DNA from: an uncultured Phycisphaerales bacterium
GTDB lineage: Bacteria > Planctomycetota > Phycisphaerae > Sedimentisphaerales > Anaerohalosphaeraceae
Assembly: GCA_937868095.1 (NCBI GenBank)
Contig: CALMLO010000021.1
Coordinates: 1-39,706 of the forward strand
Direction of reading: 5' to 3'
Length of the DNA stretch: 39,706 nt
In this document: in pieces, positions 8,843 to 17,029 of the stretch
Layout: every line of letters begins with the position of its first letter
Position numbering within the stretch: position 1 is the first letter of the stretch
Notes under the pieces: model-generated
The model's input: only the letters and a program-made list of their open reading frames with translations
Told to the model about the DNA's origin: nothing
Database searches by the model: none
Program-made: the position numbers and the translations under genes

Positions 8843-9991
8843 TTATTTTTTCTCCTCTTTCATTTCTTTAGCGGTTTTCACAACGGCATAGAAGGCAGGT
8901 TTCGGCTTGCATTGCCGGTCGAACAGGAGCGGATAATCCGTCCGCCCGCGCACCGGCCAGTTATTCCGCCACGAATCGCCGTCGTGAACGTTCCAGAAGG
9001 TCACCCTGTCAATCTTGTCCGCATGCTTGCAGAACAGCGCAAAAATTTCAGCATACCGCTTCGCCAGTTTCTGCTGCATCTCCTCCGGCAGCCCGTCCGG
9101 CCACGGATTCAGTTCCTTCTGCAGTTGAAAGTTCTGCGCCGCATCAGCCCCCCGATAGTTGCCCGGATTGGGCAGGACCGTCAGGTCCAGTTCCGTAATC
9201 ATCACCTTCAGCCCCAGCGCCGCATACGTCTCAATACTTTTTTCGGCCTCGTCCAGCGGCGGATAATCCAGCCCCCAGTGCCCCTGCATCCCGATACCGT
9301 CAATGCGAAGCCCTTTTTCGTGAAGTTCATTCACCAGACTGACCACCGCCTGACGGTGCTCCGGTTTCCACATATCATAGTCATTGTAGTACAATTCGGC
9401 ACTGGGATCGGCCTGGTGGGCAAACTCAAACGCCCGCGCGATATAATCCGGCCCGATGATTTGCAGCCATTTGCTCTTCCGCAGTTTCCCGTCGCCGCCG
9501 ATGGCCTCGTTGACTACATCCCACGCATGAATCCGCCCCTTGTAGCGGCCGACGACGGCATCAATATGTTCTTTCATGCGCCGCAGCAGCAGCTGGCGGT
9601 CCGCCGGACTGCCGTCCGCTTTTTCAAACACCCACGACGGCGTCTGACTATGCCACACCAGCGTATGGCCCACCAGAAACATCTTGTGCTTTTCGCCGAA
9701 CTCCACAAAACGATCAGCGGCCTCAAAGGCATATACCTCCGGCTGAGGATGAACGCTTTCCCATTTCAGAATGTTTTCCGGCGTAATCGTATTAAAATGC
9801 TTGAGAATCAGAGCCGTCTCAGCAGGGGACTTCTCATAAATCTGCCCCGCATTTAATGAGGTGCCGATTTTGAAGAAATCCGCAAAAACCTCTTTCAAAG
9901 CAGGCACTTCTTCCTCTTGTGCCGCACGTGCCGACCCGGCAAAGATGACCGCGATTCCCAAAACAACCCATACCCATTTGACAGCTTTCAT
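8843..9991 (-). CDS. Secreted GH10 endo-1,4-beta-xylanase
   Basis: A 382-residue xylanase that cuts the xylan backbone. A signal peptide (VKWVWVVLGIAVIFAGSARA, about 4-24) leads into one GH10 domain filling the rest. Family motifs are clear: substrate-binding HTLVWHSQTPSW (109-120), the acid/base E162 in WDVVNEAIG and the nucleophile E267 in ITELDLTV. There is no carbohydrate-binding module. An upstream in-frame start at 10045 would overlap the transporter gene; the ATG at 9991 directly precedes the signal peptide and has a GAAAGGA ribosome site, so I prefer it. It lies 13 nt after the GPH symporter gene and shares its operon. Confidence 0.95.
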   Translation of the reverse strand: MKAVKWVWVVLGIAVIFAGSARAAQEEEVPALKEVFADFFKIGTSLNAGQIYEKSPAETALILKHFNTITPENILKWESVHPQPEVYAFEAADRFVEFGEKHKMFLVGHTLVWHSQTPSWVFEKADGSPADRQLLLRRMKEHIDAVVGRYKGRIHAWDVVNEAIGGDGKLRKSKWLQIIGPDYIARAFEFAHQADPSAELYYNDYDMWKPEHRQAVVSLVNELHEKGLRIDGIGMQGHWGLDYPPLDEAEKSIETYAALGLKVMITELDLTVLPNPGNYRGADAAQNFQLQKELNPWPDGLPEEMQQKLAKRYAEIFALFCKHADKIDRVTFWNVHDGDSWRNNWPVRGRTDYPLLFDRQCKPKPAFYAVVKTAKEMKEEKK

Positions 9992-10004
9992 CGAATGATT
10001 CCTT

Positions 10005-11420
10005 TCAATTTTCAGGTTCACTTTCATAGGACTTCCGACGTTCAATCAGGTCGGTTTCAATCTGTTTCATCCGCAGATTATTCAGCGGGTAAAAGAGCAT
10101 TATCGCCGCCCCCAGAAGGGCAAACACAGCCGGATAAACACTCATGCACATCCGAATACCCTTCAGCGCCGAGGCCGTCTGTTCCTGATTTTCCTGATAG
10201 CCGTAGCCGGCCAGAATCCACCCCAGCAGTGCCCCTCCGAAGGCCACCCCCAGTTTGAGAGCAAACAAAGACGCCGCCATAATCAAAGCCGTCGCACGCC
10301 GTTCGTTTCTCCACTCCGAGTAATCGGCCGTATCGGTATAAATCGCCCATTGCAGAACCGAAACCGGCCCCACAGAAAACGACGTTACCAGCTGCAGCAG
10401 CCATAAGACCTTCAAATCCTCCGGCCCAAGAAAATAAACCCCAGCCGTGGAAAGCCCCGCCAACACCAGAAAGCCGAGATAGCAGGCGGACTTGCCCAGA
10501 TATTGACTAAGCCGTTTGGTGAGAACCGCTCCCAGGATAGTAGCCGTTGTCCCCGAAAGCAGGTAATAAGTGGACAATTTTTGAAACGAAAGATTCCAGA
10601 CATGACCAAATAGAACAATTTCCTGTTCTTGGATGAAATATTTGAAATAATACATAATGGTACTGTTTCGCATCACAATATAGGTCAGCTGGAATACCGT
10701 CGCTCCGCCTATCAGCAGCCACGGGACATTCGTAAACAGGTCTTTGATGTCTTGCAGAATTGGATTTTTCTGACCTTTCGGCGGCTGGACTCGTTCCCGC
10801 GTCGTCGCAAACGTAATCAGAAACAGCAGAACAGCCAGCCCCCCAAGCACCATCAATGCACGCTGCCAGCCGAGCCGTTCATTGTCCCCCCCGAAATACC
10901 CGACCAGATTCAGCAGGGCATATTGAACAACAAAGGTCCCCCCAAAGGCCGCCACAAACCGATAGGCGGAAACAACCGTCCGCTCCATCGAGTTGGGCGT
11001 AATCACCCCCATCAGAGCACAGTAGGGGACATTGATGGCCGTATAAATCATCGTCATCACCGTATAGGTCACATAGGCATAAACCAGTTTGCCGGTCGGC
11101 CCCCAATTGGGAGTGGTGAACATCAGAACAGCGAAAAAGCCGAAGGGCACGGCAAACCACAGCAGATACGGACGGAATTTACCCCAGCGTGAATGGGTAC
11201 GGTCGGCAATGGCCCCCATAATCGGGTCATTCACCGCGTCCCAGATGCGGGTTATCATCAGCATCGTCCCCAGCGATGCCGCAGAGATGCCGAACACATC
11301 CGTGTAAAAATAGGCCAGATAGGTAATGAAGATTTGGAAGATAAGATTAGATGCCATATCTCCTACGGCATAGCCAATCTTTTCCCAAGCAGGCAATCTG
11401 TAGGATTCGCTGTTTTCCAT
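10005..11420 (-). CDS. GPH-family sugar:cation symporter (xyloside/oligosaccharide importer)
   Basis: A 471-residue integral membrane protein with about 12 hydrophobic segments. The N-terminus (WEKIGYAVGDMASNLIFQ) and the loop RIWDAVNDPIMGAIADRT followed by SRWGKFRPYLLW are signatures of the glycoside-pentoside-hexuronide:cation symporter family (XynP/XylP/MelB type). Members import xylosides, melibiose or glucuronides with Na+ or H+. Its place between GH67 and GH10 suggests xylo-oligosaccharides or aldouronates. The start at 11420 has an AGGAG ribosome site and begins the family consensus; the open frame up to 11630 runs over the GH67 gene and is not coding. Confidence 0.92.
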   Translation of the reverse strand: MENSESYRLPAWEKIGYAVGDMASNLIFQIFITYLAYFYTDVFGISAASLGTMLMITRIWDAVNDPIMGAIADRTHSRWGKFRPYLLWFAVPFGFFAVLMFTTPNWGPTGKLVYAYVTYTVMTMIYTAINVPYCALMGVITPNSMERTVVSAYRFVAAFGGTFVVQYALLNLVGYFGGDNERLGWQRALMVLGGLAVLLFLITFATTRERVQPPKGQKNPILQDIKDLFTNVPWLLIGGATVFQLTYIVMRNSTIMYYFKYFIQEQEIVLFGHVWNLSFQKLSTYYLLSGTTATILGAVLTKRLSQYLGKSACYLGFLVLAGLSTAGVYFLGPEDLKVLWLLQLVTSFSVGPVSVLQWAIYTDTADYSEWRNERRATALIMAASLFALKLGVAFGGALLGWILAGYGYQENQEQTASALKGIRMCMSVYPAVFALLGAAIMLFYPLNNLRMKQIETDLIERRKSYESEPEN

Positions 11421-11448
11421 TGCTTTTCTCCTGGTCCAATCCTTGAGT

Positions 11449-13587
11449 TTACCGGTCTGCTTTTTGTTTTTCAATCGGATTTGCAAAACGGCCGAAGTAC
11501 TCCAGACACACATCCCGCCATTGACGGGCATTGTCCGCCTGAATCTGAAGCCGTCGGCGGACTTCTTCAAAACGCTCCGGGTCAATCTTGCCTTCCAAAG
11601 AGGCCCATGCCGACTGCATCCATTCCGCATACGCAGCCCCCCGATGATAATGCGCCTGCAAGTCCTCCCAAAGGGTCTGTCCCGACTTCATCCGCCAGTC
11701 CCACGGCAAATGATGAAACCAAAGCAGGTATTTCTCCGGACAGGTTTTCGGGTTGTCCAATTGCTCCCGCAAAGGCGAAAAATACTGAAGCACCGCCCCC
11801 GTTCCGCTCGTACTGCGGTCAAACCCAATCCCGTTCGGCTCCGCCCGATGATAATAAGTGGAACTCCAGTCATGCCGAACCGGATGCACAAAATCCGGCG
11901 CCGGCCCGTAATGATGGCCTTCCGCCATCAGATGAGCCAGCCCCAGCGGCGTCATCGTATCCACACACGCCTCCCACGAGCCGGCCATCATCTTCCCAAT
12001 CACCTCCACGACCTCCTTGTCATTGGTAAACGTCATCCGAATCCATTCTTCCGCCAGTGTTTCCGCCGAAAGAGTATGGTTCCACCCCAGCCGGCCGAAG
12101 GCATACCAGTTGGCCTGCGAGAAGGGGTGTCCCGTCCAGTTGACATCGCTGCCGATCCCCGATACGCCGGCAATGCCGGTCAGCGAATGCCCGAAAACCG
12201 AACTGTCGACAATTCGTCCCACCGTACTGCCGGGCCCCCGCGCATACGTATCCGAATCGAGCACCTCTTTCCATTGCGGTCCCAGATACACCAGATAATT
12301 GGCCTGGCCGGTGTACTCCTGTGTAATTTGCAGCTCCAGCAGCAGCGGCGTTTTCGCCATCGCCCCAAACAGCGGATTAAACGGCTCACGCGGCTGAAAA
12401 TCAATGGGGCCGTTCTTCGTCTGAATCATAACATTCTTTGCAAACTGCCCGTCCAGCGGCACGAACTCCAGATAGGCACACTTGGCCCGATCCGAATCGA
12501 TCGACAAATCATAGACAAACGACCGCCACATCACAATCCCCCCATAAGGCGCCGCCGCCTCTGCCAGCATATTGGCGCCGTCCGCATGGGTTCGTCCGTA
12601 CATCTGCGGACCCGGCTGTCCCTCCGAATACGCCTTCACAAGAAACCCCCCGAAATCCGGAATCAGCCGATAGATTTCCTCCGTCTTTTCCTTCCACCAC
12701 CGGCGCACCGCCGGCTCCAGCGGGTCGCACGTCGAAAGCCCCCCAATTTCCATCGGAGAGGTAAACTTAACGCTCAGATAAACCCGAAGACCGTAGGGCC
12801 GAAGCACATTGGCAATCGCCGCCGTTTTCTCCAGATACGGCGCCGTTAAAATCTTCGCCTGCGCATTGACATTATTCAGCACCGTCCCATTGATGCCGAT
12901 AGAGGCATTAGCCCGAGCATAATCTTTGTATCGCGGGTCGATAACCTCCGGCAGCTGCTCCCATTTCCAGATAGACCGCCCCGCATAGCCCCGCTCTACG
13001 CTGCCGTCCAGGTTGTCCCAGTGGTTCAGCAGCCGTCTTTGGATTTTCGGTTTCTCCTGCACAGCCAGCCGGTCAATCGGCTGATGAGTCTGCATCAGCC
13101 GCAGCAGGTGAAAACTGCCGTATAAGACCCCTCGCGGCTGGTTGGCGGCAATCAGCGTAATCGGCTTTTGATTCCATACGGCAGAGCGAAGAAGGTATCC
13201 TTCATCACCCGCCTGCTTCAGGTCCGCCTCCTCCAGCAGCGATTTCACAAGAGGACAGCTCCGCGGTGTGCCGGCGGCAATCGCTCCGGCCTGCCCCGCA
13301 GAGTCGGCAATCGGAACCTCCCGCCCCAGCAGCCCGCCCAACCCCCGCTGAAGTTCTTCTGCGGCCGCCGCCAGCGTCGGCTCAGACCGGTCAATCACAA
13401 TTTCCGATGCCAGTTTGTCATACTGGGCGCGGATTTCCATGTTTGAAATCGGCTCATAACGAAGCCACAGTCGGCTGCCGTCCTCTCCCTGTGCCGAAGC
13501 CGCCGCCAAAAACAGCACCCCAAACAGCACCTCCACGGTTCGAACGAAAAAACCTGTCCGCCGCTTGCCTCTCATTGTCTGTCCCAT
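11449..13587 (-). CDS. aguA: Secreted GH67 alpha-glucuronidase
   Basis: A 712-residue enzyme that removes (4-O-methyl)glucuronic acid from the non-reducing end of aldouronic acids released by xylanases. A signal peptide lies near residues 10-33 (VLFGVLFLAAASAQG), unlike many cytoplasmic GH67 enzymes. The N-terminal beta domain (40-180) is followed by the catalytic barrel. E322 in KAYSEGQPGP matches the general acid of characterised GH67 enzymes. The PLDGQFAKN and TKNGPIDFQPREP segments hold the base Asp/Glu pair. The C-terminal helical domain includes AEEWIRMTF. A second ATG at 13575 is an equally possible start, and neither has a strong ribosome site. An intrinsic terminator ends only ~16 nt before the start. 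Confidence 0.93.
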   Translation of the reverse strand: MGQTMRGKRRTGFFVRTVEVLFGVLFLAAASAQGEDGSRLWLRYEPISNMEIRAQYDKLASEIVIDRSEPTLAAAAEELQRGLGGLLGREVPIADSAGQAGAIAAGTPRSCPLVKSLLEEADLKQAGDEGYLLRSAVWNQKPITLIAANQPRGVLYGSFHLLRLMQTHQPIDRLAVQEKPKIQRRLLNHWDNLDGSVERGYAGRSIWKWEQLPEVIDPRYKDYARANASIGINGTVLNNVNAQAKILTAPYLEKTAAIANVLRPYGLRVYLSVKFTSPMEIGGLSTCDPLEPAVRRWWKEKTEEIYRLIPDFGGFLVKAYSEGQPGPQMYGRTHADGANMLAEAAAPYGGIVMWRSFVYDLSIDSDRAKCAYLEFVPLDGQFAKNVMIQTKNGPIDFQPREPFNPLFGAMAKTPLLLELQITQEYTGQANYLVYLGPQWKEVLDSDTYARGPGSTVGRIVDSSVFGHSLTGIAGVSGIGSDVNWTGHPFSQANWYAFGRLGWNHTLSAETLAEEWIRMTFTNDKEVVEVIGKMMAGSWEACVDTMTPLGLAHLMAEGHHYGPAPDFVHPVRHDWSSTYYHRAEPNGIGFDRSTSGTGAVLQYFSPLREQLDNPKTCPEKYLLWFHHLPWDWRMKSGQTLWEDLQAHYHRGAAYAEWMQSAWASLEGKIDPERFEEVRRRLQIQADNARQWRDVCLEYFGRFANPIEKQKADR

Positions 13588-13602
13588 CTTGGTTTCATAT
13601 TT

Positions 13603-13633
13603 AAAAAAGAGGGCCTGTTCTTCACAGGCCCTC
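13603..13633 (-). terminator. Intrinsic terminator between pseudopilin and GH67 genes
   Basis: GAGGGCCTGT and ACAGGCCCTC form a perfect 10-bp stem with a 5-nt loop, followed on the minus strand by six Ts. This is a textbook rho-independent terminator, yet it lies inside a run of same-strand genes and just upstream of the GH67 start. It either separates two transcription units or lets only part of the message through. Confidence 0.88.
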
Positions 13634-13713
13634 AGCCGTTCCCCTGTACTTGTTCAGAGAAAGCCGCTATGGCAGGCCTTCCGCCCCGCAAGCCGGACCT
13701 TTCGCCCGTGTGC

Positions 13714-14514
13714 TTATCTCGAGCCCGGGTTCCGTTCATAAAACAGGTTGATATCCGCCACCCAAATCCCGGGCCGCTGCGGCTTGGTTTCGTAATCGGC
13801 CCTGACAAACAGTTCCTCTTTGCGGAAGTATTCCACATGCCCGTCATAAAAGAGCACATTGGCACCTTGGCTGTGCCGATAGAATACCGGCCCATGCAGG
13901 TTGTATTGCTTCTTGTATTCTTCGATAGACAACTGGCCCGCCTCGTCCCATCCTTTGGCAGGGTCTGCTGAATACCAATGGGCCCACCAGTCAATCCCGT
14001 CCACGAACGCCAGTACGCGGGCGGGCATCCGCAGCGCGCTTTGCTTATGCCCCATGTACTTGTTGAAGCCCGGGTTGGTGATGTAGTCAAAGCCGCCCCA
14101 TTCCGTCGAATTCATCGCATAACTGGTCAAGACACCCATACTGCTCACATTGGCCAGGTCCACGCTGATTTTGTCCGACGGACACATCAGTTTGCGCGGG
14201 ATGCCGTAATACTTCGGTTCCTCACTTCCTCTCAGACTGTCCGCATCAAGGATAGCCCGAAATCCTTCGTTGCGAATCCAGTCCACCGCCGTGCCGCTCG
14301 TATTGATATACCGCAGGGGGACATAAGCCCCGTTGTATTCTGTTGCATAAGCAATGTTAGCCACACCGAGAGTCTTAAAGTTGTTGGTGCATAAAATCCT
14401 CATTCCCTGCTCTTTGGCGCGCCGGAGGGCGGGCATCATGATGGCCAGCAGCATCGCAATGATGGCAATGACCACCAGCAATTCAATTAATGTGAAGGCC
14501 TTTTTCGTTTTCAT
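13714..14514 (-). CDS. Type II secretion pseudopilin-like protein with H-X9-DG motif (DUF1559-like)
   Basis: A 266-residue protein with a prepilin N-terminus: [20 protein letters not shown], with the cleavage and N-methylation site before the FTLIE phenylalanine, followed by a hydrophobic helix. The body is periplasmic or extracellular. Near the C-terminus [12 protein letters not shown] fits the H-X9-DG motif of large planctomycete/Lentisphaerae pseudopilin families. The function of these abundant proteins is unknown; they may form part of secretion pseudopili or act as surface filaments. A GGAGA ribosome site precedes the ATG. It sits within the xylan block between a PEP-CTERM protein and GH67. 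Confidence 0.9.
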   Translation of the reverse strand: MKTKKAFTLIELLVVIAIIAMLLAIMMPALRRAKEQGMRILCTNNFKTLGVANIAYATEYNGAYVPLRYINTSGTAVDWIRNEGFRAILDADSLRGSEEPKYYGIPRKLMCPSDKISVDLANVSSMGVLTSYAMNSTEWGGFDYITNPGFNKYMGHKQSALRMPARVLAFVDGIDWWAHWYSADPAKGWDEAGQLSIEEYKKQYNLHGPVFYRHSQGANVLFYDGHVEYFRKEELFVRADYETKPQRPGIWVADINLFYERNPGSR

Positions 14515-14573
14515 AATTTTTTCTCCACAGTACAGAGAACGGTTTTTTGCACCTTGCCCGTTATTTTTCGAAT

Positions 14574-14618
14574 CGGCGGTCCGGATTCGCCCTCCCGCTG
14601 TCCGGACCGCCGTTTTTT
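14574..14618. other. Perfect 12-bp inverted repeat with T-run on the opposite strand
   Basis: CGGCGGTCCGGA (14574-14585) and TCCGGACCGCCG (14601-14612) are perfect complements around a 15-nt loop, followed on the plus strand by six Ts. All genes here are on the minus strand. The element would therefore terminate antisense transcripts or act as a structured intergenic hairpin in the mRNA between the PEP-CTERM and pseudopilin genes. Confidence 0.7.
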
Positions 14619-14655
14619 ACCAAAACCTCCGGACAAAAAGGTTATAAAAAGGTTC

Positions 14656-15309
14656 TTATTTCCGTTTCCGCAAAGTCAGCAGACAGCCCGTTCCCAGCAG
14701 AGCCAGTGTTGCCGGCTCCGGGACACCCGTCAGCTGCGCGTTGTCAAAATACATATCCGTTGGAGCACCGCCGCCGGTGTTCAGGGCCAGAATGATTTCA
14801 ATGTATCCTGTGCTCGTAATCTGATCCCGGAACGCACTGTAGTCCACGGTGAGCGTCGCCGTCCGCTGCCCGGAGCCGGGCCACCAGTAGAAGTTCACAG
14901 GATTGCCGCCAGCCACTTCGGTCCAGCCCGGACCGGCCGCATTCATATACACCGCATAAATCTGCGAGTATCCGCCCGTGATCGTCCCGTCATTGGCTCG
15001 AACGCTTACATCCATCGAAAACGTCGAACTCTTCATAAAGACTGCTCGCTGCTCTGCATTCAGTTTGATAGCCAGCGACTGAGCCCAGCCCGACTGGTCA
15101 ACCCGCAAACTTTTGCTGCCCAGCGTTGCTCCAATCGTGCTCGAACTGTATTTCTCCGGCAGTGTCTCAATGGCCGCCTGTCCCTGGCCCCAGTCAATCC
15201 AGCCGTCGCCGCTGGCGGGCATCGATTCCCAGTTGCCGATCACCAGCGCCGGCGACTCCATGCTCATTACCAAAAGGCCCAGCAAGGCCAGCCCGACTAC
15301 TTTTTTCAT
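14656..15309 (-). CDS. Secreted PEP-CTERM protein with a duplicated ~170-residue domain
   Basis: A 217-residue exported protein. A signal peptide (1-21) is followed by one beta-rich domain (about 22-193) that recurs in the next gene upstream in transcription. The C-terminus ends in a PEP-CTERM sorting signal: VPEPATLALLGTGCLLTLRK, made of the VPEP motif, a hydrophobic helix and a basic tail. Such signals are recognised by exosortase for surface anchoring. Repeated WESMPASGDGWIDWGQGQ and NPVNFYWW segments are seen, but no catalytic motif. The family is not one I can name; a carbohydrate-binding role is only a guess from the xylan context. GGAGGAAGGACA precedes the ATG. Confidence 0.85.
   Translation of the reverse strand: MKKVVGLALLGLLVMSMESPALVIGNWESMPASGDGWIDWGQGQAAIETLPEKYSSSTIGATLGSKSLRVDQSGWAQSLAIKLNAEQRAVFMKSSTFSMDVSVRANDGTITGGYSQIYAVYMNAAGPGWTEVAGGNPVNFYWWPGSGQRTATLTVDYSAFRDQITSTGYIEIILALNTGGGAPTDMYFDNAQLTGVPEPATLALLGTGCLLTLRKRK
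14731..15246 (-). repeat. Gene-segment duplication, copy A (PEP-CTERM protein)
   Basis: Codes for the domain starting LVIGNWESMPASG and ending MYFDNAQ. It matches copy B at 16387-16906 at both protein and DNA level; long runs are nearly identical, for example the stretch encoding the segment IDWGQGQAAIETLPEKYSSS. Confidence 0.85.
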
Positions 15310-15436
15310 TGTCCTTCCTCCAAAACAGAATCTCCAATTTACTCTTTACCCTGCGCCTCAGGGCACGGTCTATAGTTATCACACGCCTCACACGCTTAGC
15401 CGGGGTATCCTTGCAGACCGCCCCGGTTTGTTTCTA

Positions 15437-16984
15437 TCACCAACTCGCCTTGCAGGTCGGGTCTGTTTCGAACAGCGCCGGGTCATTGCACACCATCCAC
15501 GACTCCGCAATATACACAAAGTCATTCAGGTCAATCACGCAGTCGCGGTTGAAATCAGCCGCCAGACCCTGCTGCCGCTGGAAAACCTGCTCGCAGTTCT
15601 GCGGCTCAATTTCAAGCCGCCCCTGCGCATAATGGGCTGCCGCACGCTCCGAACTCAAAACCCCGGCATAGATGGCAAACTCATCAAAATCCCCTGTAAC
15701 CGTGTTATAAACATATCCGCGGTTATTTTCGCCGCCGATAACCAGGTGGTCCTGCTCCGGCCCCAGTTTCGCCGGATATCCCTCCCGACCGACCACCGTC
15801 GAGCCGACCAGTTCCCCGTCAACAAACAGCTGAATCTGCATCTGGGCCGGATTGTCGTTGTATCCTTCATCGTAGGTCACCACATAATGATGCCATCCGC
15901 CGTCTGAGGGAGTCTCCACACCCGGATACCAGAAGTCTATATGATTGGGCTCAGCGGGGTCTGTGCCGTTCAGCACTCGCAGCGTGCCGAAAGCCACTCC
16001 TTCATCGGCGGCCTGTCCAAACCCGGGAGCATAATTCTCCCGCGTATAAGGCCCAATCTGCTGGAAGAACATTCCGTACCGGGTTATCGATTCAATCTTT
16101 GCCCAGAACTCGAACGTAATATCATCCGGCGCAAAGGCATAGTCATCCTGGTAGGTACCTCCCCAGCCCGGCTCGTCAAGCACCGATGCAGCCACGAGGC
16201 CTGCACTGCCCCCGTTCAGGTAAATCGCATTGCCGATGCCGCCGGAGGGGACGAGAGACGCACCGCTTCCCGCCTGGGTCCAGTAGTTATTTTCGGAGGA
16301 ATCCACCAGCGGCATTTCTTCAAACTTCAGATACAGAACCGGCTTATCCGCCCGCACAAGTTCTTCATAGCTGGCAGGCAGAAGAATCTGCGCATTGTCA
16401 AAGTACATCTCCGGCGGGGCGCCGCCGCCTGTATTCAAAGCAAAAATAATCTCGATATAACCCGGATTGGGACTGGTGATTTGTTCCTTAAATGCCGTAT
16501 AGTCCACCACCAGCGTTTGCGTCCGCTGCCCGGAGCCGGACCACCAGTAGAAGTTTACCGGATTATCACTGGCCACAGCAGTAAAGCCCGGACCGTCCGC
16601 ATTCATATACACCGCAGAAATCTGTGAGTATCCGCTCTCGATCGTCCCGTCATTGGCCGCCACCGTCATATCAATCGAAAACTTATTGCCGGCCATAAAG
16701 GCCGCCCGCTGCGTTTCATTCAGTTTGATAGCCAGCGACTGCCCCCAGCCCGACTGAATCACCTTCAAACTTTGGCTGCCCAGCGTTGCACCAATCGTGC
16801 TCGAACTGTATTTCTCCGGCAGTGTTTCAATGGCTGCCTGTCCCTGGCCCCAGTCAATCCACCCGTCGCCGCTGGCGGGCATCGATTCCCAGTCTCCAAT
16901 AACCAGCGCATAACTTGGCGCAGCCGAAGCAAATATCAGCACCGCCGCACAAATTGCCCCAAGGGCTTTCATTCGATTACTCAT
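15437..16984 (-). CDS. Secreted protein: duplicated domain + LamG-like domain + dockerin-like tail
   Basis: A 515-residue exported protein. The signal peptide (about 1-26, ending SYA) is followed by the same domain as in the PEP-CTERM gene (27-200). Next comes a LamG/concanavalin-like jelly roll (about 210-460; YLKFEEMPLVDSSENN, FEFWAKIESITRYG, WHHYVVTYDEG, FDEFAIYAGVLSSERAAAHY). The end carries a single dockerin-like loop, FNRDCVIDLNDFVYIAESW. LamG domains bind glycans or proteins. The protein is probably a surface or extracellular polysaccharide-binding component. An AGGAG site precedes the ATG at 16984. It ends 127 nt before the PEP-CTERM gene start, consistent with a tandem duplication. 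Confidence 0.85.
   Translation of the reverse strand: MSNRMKALGAICAAVLIFASAAPSYALVIGDWESMPASGDGWIDWGQGQAAIETLPEKYSSSTIGATLGSQSLKVIQSGWGQSLAIKLNETQRAAFMAGNKFSIDMTVAANDGTIESGYSQISAVYMNADGPGFTAVASDNPVNFYWWSGSGQRTQTLVVDYTAFKEQITSPNPGYIEIIFALNTGGGAPPEMYFDNAQILLPASYEELVRADKPVLYLKFEEMPLVDSSENNYWTQAGSGASLVPSGGIGNAIYLNGGSAGLVAASVLDEPGWGGTYQDDYAFAPDDITFEFWAKIESITRYGMFFQQIGPYTRENYAPGFGQAADEGVAFGTLRVLNGTDPAEPNHIDFWYPGVETPSDGGWHHYVVTYDEGYNDNPAQMQIQLFVDGELVGSTVVGREGYPAKLGPEQDHLVIGGENNRGYVYNTVTGDFDEFAIYAGVLSSERAAAHYAQGRLEIEPQNCEQVFQRQQGLAADFNRDCVIDLNDFVYIAESWMVCNDPALFETDPTCKASW
16387..16906 (-). repeat. Gene-segment duplication, copy B (LamG/dockerin-like protein)
   Basis: Codes for LVIGDWESMPASG to MYFDNAQ and matches copy A (14731-15246). 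The copies are in direct orientation about 1.65 kb apart and have diverged mainly at synonymous positions plus scattered replacements. Confidence 0.85.
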
Positions 16985-17029
16985 CGGTTTATCTCCTCTT
17001 CAAAAAGTTCTCGTCATCCTCTCCGCCGA

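Noticed and set aside
15400..15426. CCGGGG/CCCCGG hairpin between the LamG and PEP-CTERM genes
   Set aside because: Only six base pairs around a long loop and no T-run on the coding strand; not convincing as a terminator.
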